A stretch of DNA of 48,956 nt. It comes from an uncultured Collinsella sp. (GTDB lineage: Bacteria > Actinomycetota > Coriobacteriia > Coriobacteriales > Coriobacteriaceae). Shown here piece by piece: positions 14,973 through 23,063 of the stretch. The position numbers were made by a program, and so were the translations under genes. The notes under the pieces are model-generated. The model saw only the letters and a list, made by a program, of their open reading frames with translations, made no database searches and was not told the DNA's origin. Each line of letters starts with the position of its first letter. Positions within the stretch are counted from its first letter, which is position 1. The stretch lies in assembly GCA_900541025.1 (NCBI GenBank), contig UQIL01000019.1, positions 1 through 48,956 on the forward strand, in the 5' to 3' direction.

Positions 14973-16161
14973 CGGTCGAATCAAGCTCTTCGGGCGCGAG
15001 TTCTCCCGTAAACAGGCCTGCGCGGCTGGTGCAGGAATCCTCTGTGCGGCGCTTCTCATCGGCTGCGGGGCTTACGCTATCTCACATGCCAGTTGGACGG
15101 GAGATTCCAATGCCCCTGCGGTGTCGCAGTCGAAGGACGATGAGGAGCAGGACATGGTGCTTTCCCTTGAGGTGAAGGCTGACGGCTGGGATGCGGACAC
15201 CTCCACGCCCGTCATCGCCCATATAGAGGATGCGGACGGGGAAGTGGACTTCTACACTGCTATCGCCGCGAACAAGCAGGTGACCGTGAAGGTCGGTGAG
15301 TCCGGTACCTATACCGTCACATTCATCTCACCGGTGAACGCCGACGGCTCAATCTATAAGGTGCCATCGAAGAAGGTTACCGCCGGAAAAGCCGACAAGA
15401 CAGTTGCCACAGGCGTGACTTTCGATAAGGTGGATGCGGACAAGGTAACGAAAGATGACCTGACAGCCATCGCCAAGGACGTTGCGGAAGCCGTGAAGAA
15501 GGGCGATTCCACCCTGACCGGTGACAAGGGCGCTGAGGTTGTGAAGAAGTTCGAGAACAACATCAAGAAGAACCCGAATGCCGATGCCGGTGCCGTCGAG
15601 AAGGAGACCGAGAAGGCGCAAGAGACCGCCAAGGAAGAGAAGTCCGACGCGAAGACCCCGGAAACTTCCGACAGCAAGAAGAGCGATTCAGGCTCATCCA
15701 ACGGCTCCAAGAAGGATAATGGGAACAGCGGTTCCGACAGCAAGCCGAGTGGAAGCAACAATAGCAACTCCGGTAGCTCCTCGAAGAAGGATGACACCCC
15801 GGCGCAAGTCCATAAGTATGATATCTACCATCCCGCAGTGACCCATACGGAGAAGGTGTTCCATCCCGCAGTGACCCATACGGAGACCGTGCATCATCCG
15901 GCGGTGACTCATACGGAGTCTCGTTCAATCTGTAATGGATGCGGTGCGGATATTACGGGTAACGAGCGGAGTCATGCGAAAAGTGCCATGTTGGCGGGGA
16001 ATGCAGCATGTGGAGCATGGCATTCGGAGCCGCGTACCGTGACGGATTCCGCAGCATACGATGAGACGGTTACGATTACAGATTCTGCGGCATGGGAGGA
16101 AACGGTTACGATTACAGATTCTGCGGCATACTACACTTGTTCCTGCGGTGCCACGAAGTAG
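14962..16161 (+). CDS. Membrane-anchored repeat-rich surface protein with Cys/His tail
   Basis: 399 residues from ATG 14962. An N-terminal membrane segment (about 19-43, AAGAGILCAALLIGCGAYAI) is followed by a beta-sandwich-like domain (about 60-150), a helical Lys/Glu region (about 150-220) and a Ser/Asn/Gly/Lys-rich low-complexity stalk (about 220-285). The C-terminus has three HPAVTHTE units, a cysteine/histidine block (C-N-G-C-G, later C-G-A-W-H), three TDSAA[YW] units and a closing C-S-C-G-A-T-K. Similar 'HxAVTHTE ... CxxCGA ... DxAAYDE' tails occur in Coriobacteria and Firmicutes surface proteins and may bind a metal; this is from memory. No sortase motif is visible. It is co-translated with the lipoprotein. 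Confidence 0.7.
   Translation: MENSGRIKLFGREFSRKQACAAGAGILCAALLIGCGAYAISHASWTGDSNAPAVSQSKDDEEQDMVLSLEVKADGWDADTSTPVIAHIEDADGEVDFYTAIAANKQVTVKVGESGTYTVTFISPVNADGSIYKVPSKKVTAGKADKTVATGVTFDKVDADKVTKDDLTAIAKDVAEAVKKGDSTLTGDKGAEVVKKFENNIKKNPNADAGAVEKETEKAQETAKEEKSDAKTPETSDSKKSDSGSSNGSKKDNGNSGSDSKPSGSNNSNSGSSSKKDDTPAQVHKYDIYHPAVTHTEKVFHPAVTHTETVHHPAVTHTESRSICNGCGADITGNERSHAKSAMLAGNAACGAWHSEPRTVTDSAAYDETVTITDSAAWEETVTITDSAAYYTCSCGATK
15829..15918 (+). repeat. Tandem 33-bp coding repeats (HPAVTHTE units)
   Basis: Two 33-bp units (15829-15861 and 15862-15894) and a 24-bp partial third (15895-15918) encode HPAVTHTEKVF, HPAVTHTETVH and HPAVTHTE. The first two are almost identical in DNA, the third has silent changes, so copy number could change by recombination without breaking frame. 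Confidence 0.85.
16069..16129 (+). repeat. 36-bp coding repeats (VTITDSAA units)
   Basis: The 25-base string starting GTTACGATTACAG is identical at 16069-16093 and 16105-16129, with a 36-bp period; a more diverged unit precedes it (about 16039). Units encode V-T-[ID]-T-D-S-A-A-[YW]. Confidence 0.85.
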
Positions 16162-16278
16162 CGGAAGCCGCCGAATTCTAGGCCGTAGCGGTCAAGCATC
16201 AGGTTGAGTTCTGTTGATACCGCCGGACGCACGCGCTCCGGTATCCTCCATGTCCCCCGAGCCACCTTAGCCAAGGTT

Positions 16279-16299
16279 CCAAGGGGCACCGCCCCTTGG
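16279..16299. other. Short perfect hairpin
   Basis: CCAAGGGGC-ACC-GCCCCTTGG forms a 9-bp stem between the convergent surface-protein operon and the small acidic protein gene. No T run follows on either strand, so a terminator role is uncertain. Confidence 0.35.
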
Positions 16300-16387
16300 C
16301 GCGCAGGGGCTCGGGGATGGCGCGAGGCATCCCCGGAAAAGCTGGCGCGGGCACGCCGATGGCATGCCCGCGCTCTCTGTGTACGCT

Positions 16388-16681
16388 TCACCCCTCTTCG
16401 GCAACGTGCACGGTCCGGCCGCTCTCGCAGTCGATGCTCTCCACGTCGCCGAATCCGATTCGGACGGCAGCCCATCCGCCCCCGTCCCCCACCAAGGCGT
16501 CGGCCTCGTCGCATGCGTCCGAGACGAGTCGCCCGAGTTCGGGCGACCCCTCCAGAGCTGTGCCCATCTCGAACGCCCCGCCCTCGCCACCCAACTCAAA
16601 CTCGACGACGACAGTCAGCCCGACGGCTCCGCCCGGGGACTTGCCGAATCTGCCCGCGGCGTCAAACTCGTCCATCTCCAT
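16388..16681 (-). CDS. Small acidic hypothetical protein
   Basis: 97 residues from ATG 16681, chosen because GGGGGAGG ends eight bases before it. The product is acidic (AVGLTVVVEFELGGEGGAFEM, VSDACDEADALVGD, VRIGFGDVESIDCESG) with several beta strands and no recognised domain. It follows the DUF2958 gene by four bases in the same direction, so the two form an operon. Similar pairs occur on mobile elements; function is unknown. Confidence 0.55.
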   Translation of the reverse strand: MEMDEFDAAGRFGKSPGGAVGLTVVVEFELGGEGGAFEMGTALEGSPELGRLVSDACDEADALVGDGGGWAAVRIGFGDVESIDCESGRTVHVAEEG

Positions 16682-16685
16682 GGAG

Positions 16686-16985
16686 CTACCTCCCCCTGAC
16701 GGCGCTGAGCGACTTCGGTTCAAAGTGCTCGTCGCGTTCGATGGCGGCGAACCCCATCTGGCGGTTCAGCTCGGCCATCTCCTTGATGCTGAAGTAGCCG
16801 AGCTCGTCGTCATAGCCCTCGACGAGGCCGAACGCCTCGTCCGTGCCGTCGAACTCGAGCAGCCACCAGTCCCATCCGTTCACGCACGAGAAGTAGTGGA
16901 CGTATACCGTGGGGTCTTCCGTGCCGTCTTGCTCATAGAGCCTCGGCAGCCCCTCCGCAATCTCCCCCGTCATCAGCTCCTGCAT
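16686..16985 (-). CDS. DUF2958-domain protein
   Basis: 99 residues from ATG 16985, supported by GGAGG five bases upstream; ATG 17021 is in frame with a weaker RBS. The body matches the DUF2958 pattern: LPRLYEQDGTEDPTVYVHYF, then GWDWWLLEFDGTDEAFGLVEGY, then ELGYFSIKEMAEL and a closing R-D-x-x-F-x-P. DUF2958 proteins are small, found mainly on conjugative or mobilizable elements next to transfer and anti-restriction genes, and have no settled function. It stands upstream of the small acidic protein. Confidence 0.8.
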   Translation of the reverse strand: MQELMTGEIAEGLPRLYEQDGTEDPTVYVHYFSCVNGWDWWLLEFDGTDEAFGLVEGYDDELGYFSIKEMAELNRQMGFAAIERDEHFEPKSLSAVRGR

Positions 16986-17373
16986 GTCTTCCTCCGTTTC
17001 CGGGCACGCTGCCCTGAACATCTCGCCCTTGCGGGCAAAGCCGAATGGCGACGCCGCGCGTCGTCGTCGGCTTTGCTCCCTGCAAAGCCGCACCGGAGCG
17101 AAGACGGGTCAAGGGAGTCCATGACGACCTCCACCAACCGGAGCGAAGCGGAGGTTTGTGCGGGGTCTCATGGGCCCCTTGACGCGGCGTAGCGGAGGTG
17201 CCACCCGCGTAACGGATACGAGGTCATGACCGGCGAATGCCACCGAAACGTTGGAAAACATGGGTCAAGACTGAAGAGAGGCGGCCATCCCTAACGGATG
17301 GCCGCCTTAGCGTGCCTTACAATTTCTCTTCTGGTATATGGCCGAGACGTCTGCCGGGCAAATCCCGACGATA
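16986..17373. other. 388-base gap with several hairpins, no gene
   Basis: No coding frame convinces. It holds a compound hairpin at 17035-17076 (GCAAAGCCGA with TCGGCTTTGC, plus an inner CGACG/CGTCG stem), an inverted TCAAGGG/CCCTTGA pair about 65 bases apart, several copies of 'CGGAGCGAAG'-like strings and the terminator-like stem at 17279. This density of inverted repeats in a mobilizable element makes it one place to look for oriT, but nothing proves it. Confidence 0.35.
17279..17307. terminator. Hairpin between convergent units
   Basis: AGGCGGCCATCC (17279-17290), a 5-base loop and the exact complement at 17296-17307. It lies 67 bases beyond the end of the Res gene. T runs are short on both strands, so strength is uncertain. 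Confidence 0.55.
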
Positions 17374-20283
17374 CTAGTGATAGTCGTTTGCGAAGGAGCC
17401 GTAGAAGAGCGCCTTACAGTCGACATCGCTGTAGGCCATAATGGCATCCTGGACCTCGGGGCGCAGGAGGTTGAGCACCTTGTACACGCCCTCGCCCATA
17501 TCACCGACGAAGAGTACCTGCTTGAACACGTCGGGATAATCGCGCAAGTAGGTTACATAGCCTCTGAGCTTTGCCAGCGTGTCACCGAGGAACTCGCCAT
17601 GCGGGTCGACGATGGACGGCCTGATGACACCCTCAGCATCCTTCACGAAGAAGAGGAAGTCTGGATGCAGGGCCTTGCGTCCCACCGAAGACATGTACGG
17701 GATCGAAAACGCCTTGGCAGACATGCTGCCCGACGGATTGCGATAGAAGGCAACCGTGCGATTCTTTGCCAATTCGTTCCTAACGATATAGTCTTCCGCC
17801 GGGTTCAGGTCGAGCGGGCAGAGGCCGTCCTCTTTCTGCACGATATGGCACGGATACTTAGCGAAGTCGTCCGACGTGCTGGTAGACGTGGGCCACTCTA
17901 TCTTTGTGAGACGCTTGCCCTCGGTTTCACGGGCCAGCTCGTCGTAGCGCTGCTTTGCCACATCGTTAAGGTAGTCATAATCGCCAGATCCATCGACCTT
18001 ATCGAAGTATCCCTTTCGGCATTGAGCCGCCCAGCCCTCGAGCGCATCAACGATGGCCTGCGTGCGCACCGCTACGGCAAGGCGCAGGTCGCACTCGGGC
18101 CGCCCAAGCTCCTTGAAGTTGGCGCGACGATACTCATTCGCAAACTCCTTAGTGAAATGCATGTCGGCGTCGCGGGCGGCCTTTCTGAGACCCTCGGCGT
18201 CCGTGCGGGCCTCCTCCTGCTCCTGGTCCTCGGTCTCGTTGAGCTTGTCGAGCGTGATCTTGACGGTCTCGGCAACCTCTACGTCGTGCTTGGTTTCGCG
18301 GTACTCGTCCTCGTTAGCAACGATGTATCCCTTGAGCTTCTGGACGAACTGTTTTTTCACGTCGGTTGCGGCATTGACATCGAGGCCGGTCTCGACAAGC
18401 AGAGTCGCCGTCTTAACCAGGCTCTGGAATTCGTTTCTAGCCTTCTTCGGAATGCGCTGGACGGGGATGGAATCGAAGGCTGTGCGGATGCCCTGCCACT
18501 CCTGGTGCGTGAAAGACTGCTCGCGCTTGGTGGGCGGCTTGGGCTTTGCCATGGGCACGGGTTTTACGACCGAGACGGGCTGGGTCGGCTCGGTCTGTGT
18601 GGAACTTGGCTCAGGGGTCGCAGGTTGCTGCGGGGCAGGCGCTGCAACGTAGTTGCCCGTTGCGGGCTGAGGCGTCAGCTCCGCTTCTGGCGCCGGGACG
18701 TCGACGGGCCTGACCGCCGAGGCAAGCGAGGGCTGCGTTCCCTGCATGTCCAACGGCTCCTGAATCGCGATGCCGGCAAGCGGCGCCTGGTAGCCGGGTT
18801 GTGCCTGCCGCGCCGCCTCGATGGCCTTCTCGTTCTCCTCGTACGCCTTGAGCTCCTGTTGGTAGTCGGCATCGGACTTGGGCGCGGCCGCCGTGATAGT
18901 CACGGGGTTGAGAACGATGTTCTGTTTGCCGATGGAGCTCTCGCCCATGTCGTCCTTGCGGCCCATGAGGTAGTCGACCACATCCTGAGTGCTCTCGGGA
19001 TTGAACTGGGGCAGGTAGCAGGCGACGGAGTTCAAAAGGTCATCGGATTCGATGCGCCGCGCAAGTGGGGTGCGCACCATGCGCCCCACGAGCTGTGCGA
19101 TATAGGTCGAGTCCGAACGCCTGCGCTGTGAGAAGATGACCTCCGCTCGTGGGCAGTCCCATCCGTTGGAGACGGCCTCCTTGGCGAAAAGCACGCGGAC
19201 GCTCGAGGTGTCCTGAACGAACTCGGGCTCAACATAGCGGATAAGGTATTTTCCCGCCGCGATGTCCTTGTGCTCGCCGAAGACATTGGCAAATGACATC
19301 GCCTCGGAAAGGCCGGGGACTAAGTCCATGATCTGGTCGCACATCTCGACCAAGGCCGAGCCGCTCACGTTGTCAGCGGCCTGGATGAGCAGCAGGGGGT
19401 TGATGTAGCTCTCGCCCTCGCGGGCGCAGTACTCACCCCACTCGTTGCAAGCCAGGGCATAGCGCTCGCACGCCATAGTAAGGTATTGGTGCTCGACTGG
19501 ATCGTCCTTCTCGGGCACGCGCAGCTCGATAATATCCTTGAGCAGGCCCGATTCCTGGACCTCGCGAGGGGTCACAGCAACCTTCGGCATGCGCACGCGA
19601 TCAGCGCGCTGGTCCATAGCCGCCTCGAACCTCTGCGGCGTGGCAGAGACCCCAACGACGATGGGCATCGCTGCACGGCCGTCTAGACCATCAATGAGGT
19701 TGGCGTAGATCGTCGCGGTGCCGCGCTCGCTCGAGACATTGGCCCCCAGGCCGCGGTGGGCCTCGTCTATGAACAGATAGAGGTTGCGCTCCGGATCCCT
19801 GATGGTGCGGTCAAGGATGTCCCAGAACACGCGGCCGGAGTTGGCCTCACCACCCTTGGTGAGCAGGCCATTCTTGCTAAGCAGGTCCTTGCTGAGGAAA
19901 TAGACGTGGCGCGGCTCAAGAATGTCGTGCGCAGCTCCGAAGTCGTTGGCAATCGTGACCAGATGGCGCCTGTCAAGGATGCTGTCTGCCAGCTTGTCCG
20001 CCACGTTGGAGAAACGCACGCTCGTCTGCTCGTTCAGGCTCGGGGAATCCGAAAGCCAAAGGACAACGGCGTTCTCGTCGGGCATGAGGCCCAAATCGTC
20101 GTCTCCGAAGAAGAGCGCTTCGATCGTCGCCGCGCACATGACCGTCTTGCCCGACCCCGTGGGGGATGCGAGGCATATCGAGGACAGCTCGCCGTCCTGC
20201 TCGTAGCGTCGACGCATCGACTGCAACTTGTTCACCAGGGTCTCGACTGCCCCGGCTTGAAAATCCTTAAGTTCGACTCTCAT
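17374..20283 (-). CDS. Type III-like restriction helicase/nuclease subunit (Res)
   Basis: 969 residues from ATG 20283; GAGG within the end of the methylase gene is the RBS and the two genes are two bases apart. The N-terminal helicase has Q-like QAGAVETL, Walker A PTGSGKT (41-47), DEAH (173-176), VSATPQ (212-217) and motif VI QLVGRMVRTP near 397. A Pro/Gln-rich linker (about 510-640) separates it from a helical middle and a C-terminal nuclease-like block PDFLFF (about 873) and SIVDPHGE (about 890). In ordinary PD-(D/E)xK enzymes the last motif is D/E-x-K; here it is D-P-H. Res subunits translocate on DNA and cut it with Mod. Because Mod is probably phase-variable, cutting would also be switched. 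Family membership is clear, enzyme class less so. Confidence 0.85.
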   Translation of the reverse strand: MRVELKDFQAGAVETLVNKLQSMRRRYEQDGELSSICLASPTGSGKTVMCAATIEALFFGDDDLGLMPDENAVVLWLSDSPSLNEQTSVRFSNVADKLADSILDRRHLVTIANDFGAAHDILEPRHVYFLSKDLLSKNGLLTKGGEANSGRVFWDILDRTIRDPERNLYLFIDEAHRGLGANVSSERGTATIYANLIDGLDGRAAMPIVVGVSATPQRFEAAMDQRADRVRMPKVAVTPREVQESGLLKDIIELRVPEKDDPVEHQYLTMACERYALACNEWGEYCAREGESYINPLLLIQAADNVSGSALVEMCDQIMDLVPGLSEAMSFANVFGEHKDIAAGKYLIRYVEPEFVQDTSSVRVLFAKEAVSNGWDCPRAEVIFSQRRRSDSTYIAQLVGRMVRTPLARRIESDDLLNSVACYLPQFNPESTQDVVDYLMGRKDDMGESSIGKQNIVLNPVTITAAAPKSDADYQQELKAYEENEKAIEAARQAQPGYQAPLAGIAIQEPLDMQGTQPSLASAVRPVDVPAPEAELTPQPATGNYVAAPAPQQPATPEPSSTQTEPTQPVSVVKPVPMAKPKPPTKREQSFTHQEWQGIRTAFDSIPVQRIPKKARNEFQSLVKTATLLVETGLDVNAATDVKKQFVQKLKGYIVANEDEYRETKHDVEVAETVKITLDKLNETEDQEQEEARTDAEGLRKAARDADMHFTKEFANEYRRANFKELGRPECDLRLAVAVRTQAIVDALEGWAAQCRKGYFDKVDGSGDYDYLNDVAKQRYDELARETEGKRLTKIEWPTSTSTSDDFAKYPCHIVQKEDGLCPLDLNPAEDYIVRNELAKNRTVAFYRNPSGSMSAKAFSIPYMSSVGRKALHPDFLFFVKDAEGVIRPSIVDPHGEFLGDTLAKLRGYVTYLRDYPDVFKQVLFVGDMGEGVYKVLNLLRPEVQDAIMAYSDVDCKALFYGSFANDYH

Positions 20284-20285
20284 GC

Positions 20286-22076
20286 TTACCTCACCGCATC
20301 CTCGGCGGCAATCTTGAACGATTGCAGGTAGTTCTCGTACAGGCGGACGACGTCGAGCCCGGGCAGCTGTGCCTTGATGGAGGCATATCGAGCCGTGTCG
20401 TCCGTGATCACATAGGCGCACCCTATGCTGGCATTCTGCTTGACGGTGTCTATGAAAGAGCCGACCGAAGCAAAGTCGAAGAGGACGGCGTAGGCGTCGG
20501 CCATGGCAAAGCCCGGCTGTTCGTGCTTGATAATGCCGCCACGCGAGCCAGCGCGCAGCCAGAGCAGGGGCGCGATCTCCTCGAAGGCCACGCCCAGCTC
20601 GACAGCGTCTGGGTCTTCGTAGGTGAGGTCGAAGAAGACGGCGTTCTCCTCGAAGCCGTCGGCCATGGGGAACTCATCGGTGAACTTGTAGTCACCCTTG
20701 ATGGGGTCGCCCTCGGGCGTCTTGCCCGTGATGGCCGCCGTGACGCGAGGTTTGGTAACGTACTGGCAGATACCCAACGCCTCCCATTCGGGGTCGCCCT
20801 GGCGAAGACCGCACTTGGTGAGCTTTTTGGATTCGTCCTCGGAGACCTCGTTGTTCGTGACGCTGACGGAGCGCCTGCGCCCGCCGTCCTGATGGTTCAA
20901 GCGCATGACGGCATGTGCTGTGGTGCCCGACCCCGAGAAGAAATCGACCACAAGGGCGTTGGGCTTGTTGGCGACGAAAAAGCGAATGGTGTCTTCGACG
21001 GCATAGAGGGACTTTGGGAATGGGAAGCGCCTGTTCGGGAGCAAGCACTTCAATACTCCTGTCCCTGACTCGCTAGCTGAATGCGATTTTTGGTTCCATA
21101 CGGTCATTGGACGAACGTTTGCTTCGCCTTGTTGCTCCAGGACAACAGCTCCATCAGCATCGTATCCGCGAACAGCCAGCTTTCCAGACTGAACATCCTT
21201 AACTTGACCAGAAGTAAGATGATATGGAACACGTTTAATGCCATCCCATGGCCCGAATTTTATATAGCCTTCTGACTGATAGGCACGAAATGTATCGGGT
21301 TTAAGAGACCAGGTGAGCTCTTGTCCCCCTTCGCCGATTGGCCATACGGCAACTTCACTATCATTAGTTAGATAAGAGTTGCGATCGTAATCTACGGGAA
21401 GTGAATCTCCGCACCTAATATAGGAGCCATCTTCGGCAGAGAAAACAAGCGGATAAAATAGATTTGGCCGAGCGGTTCTTCTTCCGTTGTTGCTTGCGCT
21501 ACGCAGCAGGCCCTTCCAACGGATTGGCTTCGCCTTCTTCTCTTCCTGTTTCAGCATTGTGTTGCCAATGCTCCCAACGGAAGCGCCTCCAATAAGCACA
21601 AAGAATAAATACTCCTCGCAACGCGAGAACTCGTTATCCCGACGGTTGCCCTTAGGGTTAATTACAGATGTCACCATTTGTATTTTTGCGCCGTTGAACA
21701 CGCTCTCCAACAACAGCCCCAATCTCAGATACTCCTTCTCGTCGATCGTCACGATGAGTACGGAATCGTTGGGATTGAGCAGCTGCTTGGCGAGCTTGAG
21801 GCGGCGCTCCATGAAAGCGAGCCACTTGGAGTGGCGATAGGCGTCAGAGCCGTCGACGTAATCGTTGTTGTATTTCCAGTCGCGGGCACCGGTGTTATAG
21901 GGTGGGTCAATATATATGCAGTCCACTTTGCCTGCATAGGCAAAGGCTAAGGTTTCAAGAGCATGGTAGTTTTCGCCGTTGATGACAACCTGATAGGGCT
22001 TATCGCCACCGCGCTCGACACGCCCAGTCTCTTTGAGGCCGGCATAAATCGGCTGGTCATATTCAGCGACAGGCAC
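20286..22076 (-). CDS. Type III-like DNA methyltransferase (Mod), catalytic body
   Basis: 596 residues if begun at GTG 22076, the first possible start in this frame. Motif IV is DPPYNTG (D57), and motif I, FSGSGTT, comes later (380-386), the order of beta-class amino-methyltransferases typical of type III Mod. The target-recognition region lies between them. The start has no RBS and removes the N-terminal domain; the frame stays open upstream for about 75 bases with no start codon until it meets a ten-G run, beyond which the frame of the 22150-22422 segment would continue into it if the run were nine or twelve. I read it as the larger part of a phase-variable gene now out of frame. It would methylate adenine (N6) or cytosine (N4) at an unknown site and protect DNA from Res. 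Confidence 0.85.
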   Translation of the reverse strand: MPVAEYDQPIYAGLKETGRVERGGDKPYQVVINGENYHALETLAFAYAGKVDCIYIDPPYNTGARDWKYNNDYVDGSDAYRHSKWLAFMERRLKLAKQLLNPNDSVLIVTIDEKEYLRLGLLLESVFNGAKIQMVTSVINPKGNRRDNEFSRCEEYLFFVLIGGASVGSIGNTMLKQEEKKAKPIRWKGLLRSASNNGRRTARPNLFYPLVFSAEDGSYIRCGDSLPVDYDRNSYLTNDSEVAVWPIGEGGQELTWSLKPDTFRAYQSEGYIKFGPWDGIKRVPYHLTSGQVKDVQSGKLAVRGYDADGAVVLEQQGEANVRPMTVWNQKSHSASESGTGVLKCLLPNRRFPFPKSLYAVEDTIRFFVANKPNALVVDFFSGSGTTAHAVMRLNHQDGGRRRSVSVTNNEVSEDESKKLTKCGLRQGDPEWEALGICQYVTKPRVTAAITGKTPEGDPIKGDYKFTDEFPMADGFEENAVFFDLTYEDPDAVELGVAFEEIAPLLWLRAGSRGGIIKHEQPGFAMADAYAVLFDFASVGSFIDTVKQNASIGCAYVITDDTARYASIKAQLPGLDVVRLYENYLQSFKIAAEDAVR

Positions 22077-22149
22077 GGCATCGTCGACAGCAACGGAGCG
22101 GGGCTCGCATTCGTTTTCGTCATATGAGGGCGATTGGTATGGCTTTAGA

Positions 22150-22422
22150 TCAGCAACCCCCCCCCCGAACGGTATTTACCAACCATAGCAGTTGGGAGTT
22201 AGAGTCCTCTTTTCTACCACGCTCGGGAAGTACCTGTACGACATCGCCCTTCATGATAGGTTTGCCATAAAGGCGAAGTCGTTCTGGACGGTTGTGTTCA
22301 AATACAAGCCCAAACTGGCGCTGCGCCGCAAAGGCGCGGATGTCGGCAGCGAGCTGACGATCGCCCAGTTTGACAGCGCGATCAACAAGGTTCTGAACGA
22401 CTGCTTGCGCTGTCTGAGACAT
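22150..22422 (-). CDS. N-terminal segment of the Mod gene, cut off by the G run
   Basis: 90 residues from ATG 22422, with an AGGGGGAG RBS, ending V-R-G-G-G-C-stop immediately after the ten-G run. The sequence FGLVFEHNRPERLRLYGKPI followed by KGDVVQVLPERG is, as I remember it, the N-terminal domain found fused to this class of methyltransferases in Actinobacteria. It overlaps the regulator stop by one base. Removing one G (or adding two) joins it to the catalytic body to give 711 or 712 residues. In the present form it would give a short, non-catalytic peptide. Confidence 0.75.
   Translation of the reverse strand: MSQTAQAVVQNLVDRAVKLGDRQLAADIRAFAAQRQFGLVFEHNRPERLRLYGKPIMKGDVVQVLPERGRKEDSNSQLLWLVNTVRGGGC
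22157..22166 (-). repeat. Poly-G run of ten: probable phase-variation tract
   Basis: Ten consecutive C on the plus strand (G on the coding strand). Upstream codons read GTT CGG GGG GGG GGT TGC TGA; with nine G they would read CGG GGG GGG GTT GCT GAT and continue into the methyltransferase. Homopolymeric G runs in type III mod genes are a known slipped-strand switch. A homopolymer sequencing error is the alternative. Confidence 0.75.
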
Positions 22423-22589
22423 CACTTCTCCCCCTTGCACTTCTCGTCAATCCATTCGCGCAGGACTTTAGCCACTGTCTTATCTTGACGCGCGGCATAG
22501 GACTTAAGAGCCCGCTTATCCTCGCGGGTTATCGAGAGCGTGAACTTATCCAGCTCCCTTTCGGCATGAACAGCCTGATCTTCCTCCAT
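22422..22589 (-). CDS. Ribbon-helix-helix-like regulator at the head of the R-M operon
   Basis: 55 residues from ATG 22589 (GGAGGG nine bases upstream). The sequence LDKFTLSITREDKRALKSYA followed by DKTVAKVLREWIDEK has the strand-helix-helix shape of CopG/Arc-type repressors and antitoxins. Its TGA overlaps the Mod start (TGATG). An AT-rich 22-bp palindrome lies 65 bases upstream of its start, near a possible -10 TAAAAT, so it probably represses its own R-M operon, the role of controller proteins in such systems. Confidence 0.7.
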   Translation of the reverse strand: MEEDQAVHAERELDKFTLSITREDKRALKSYAARQDKTVAKVLREWIDEKCKGEK

Positions 22590-22653
22590 GGTCGTCCCTC
22601 CGAATTGACCTGTTCTACGTTCCTTAATTGATTGAAATCATTTTACTTCAGAA

Positions 22654-22675
22654 TACGTAATTACGTAATTACGTA
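22654..22675. promoter_or_regulatory. 22-bp perfect palindrome, probable operator of the R-M operon
   Basis: TACGTAA-TTACGTAA-TTACGTA reads the same on both strands and consists of overlapping ACGTAATT units. It is just upstream of a possible minus-strand -10 (TAAAAT near 22639-22644). An RHH protein binding tandem half-sites would fit. Confidence 0.6.
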
Positions 22676-23028
22676 GATAATTTGAGCCATGCAGCACTCA
22701 ATCACTAGTCAGTATTCGTTGAGGAATCGTTGGGGATAACGAATATATCGAGGTAGACACCCGTTTTTGCCGTCTGTGAGTACCTGCAAATCGATACCCA
22801 AAACGTCGTGAGTACATTTTGAGTACCAGTCCGAGCGGCCTCTTGCGGCCGGACGCAATCTGCCGGTCAGCATTAATTAGAAATAAATTGATGGCGTTGC
22901 TTCGGTAATTGAAAGCACTTTAAAACATACCAGCAAACAATAATCCCAGCTAAACAGCTTGAGAGATTGCGTGACTGGTTTGCATGTACCACATACACCA
23001 CAATGCATAAGCACCCATGGCACGCAAA

Positions 23029-23063
23029 TAAAAAACGAGGGAGGTCGTTTCCGACCTCCCTCG
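23029..23063 (-). terminator. Terminator downstream of guaA
   Basis: CGAGGGAGGTCG (23036-23047), loop TTTC and perfect complement 23052-23063. On the minus strand it is followed by GTTTTTTATTT. It lies on the element side of the att core, so guaA now uses a terminator brought in by element B. Confidence 0.9.

Noticed and set aside
15829..16129. CRISPR-like array
   Set aside because: The repeats are in-frame coding units of one protein without spacer pattern.
17338..19131. 597-codon plus-strand open frame opposite the Res gene
   Set aside because: It lies entirely antisense to a helicase with clear motifs; low-complexity Leu/Arg/Val composition is typical of GC-rich antisense frames.
20286..22076. 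GTG 22076 as the true natural start of the methyltransferase
   Set aside because: No RBS, loss of the N-terminal domain, and perfect continuation into the upstream segment if one G is removed make a frameshifted full-length gene more likely.
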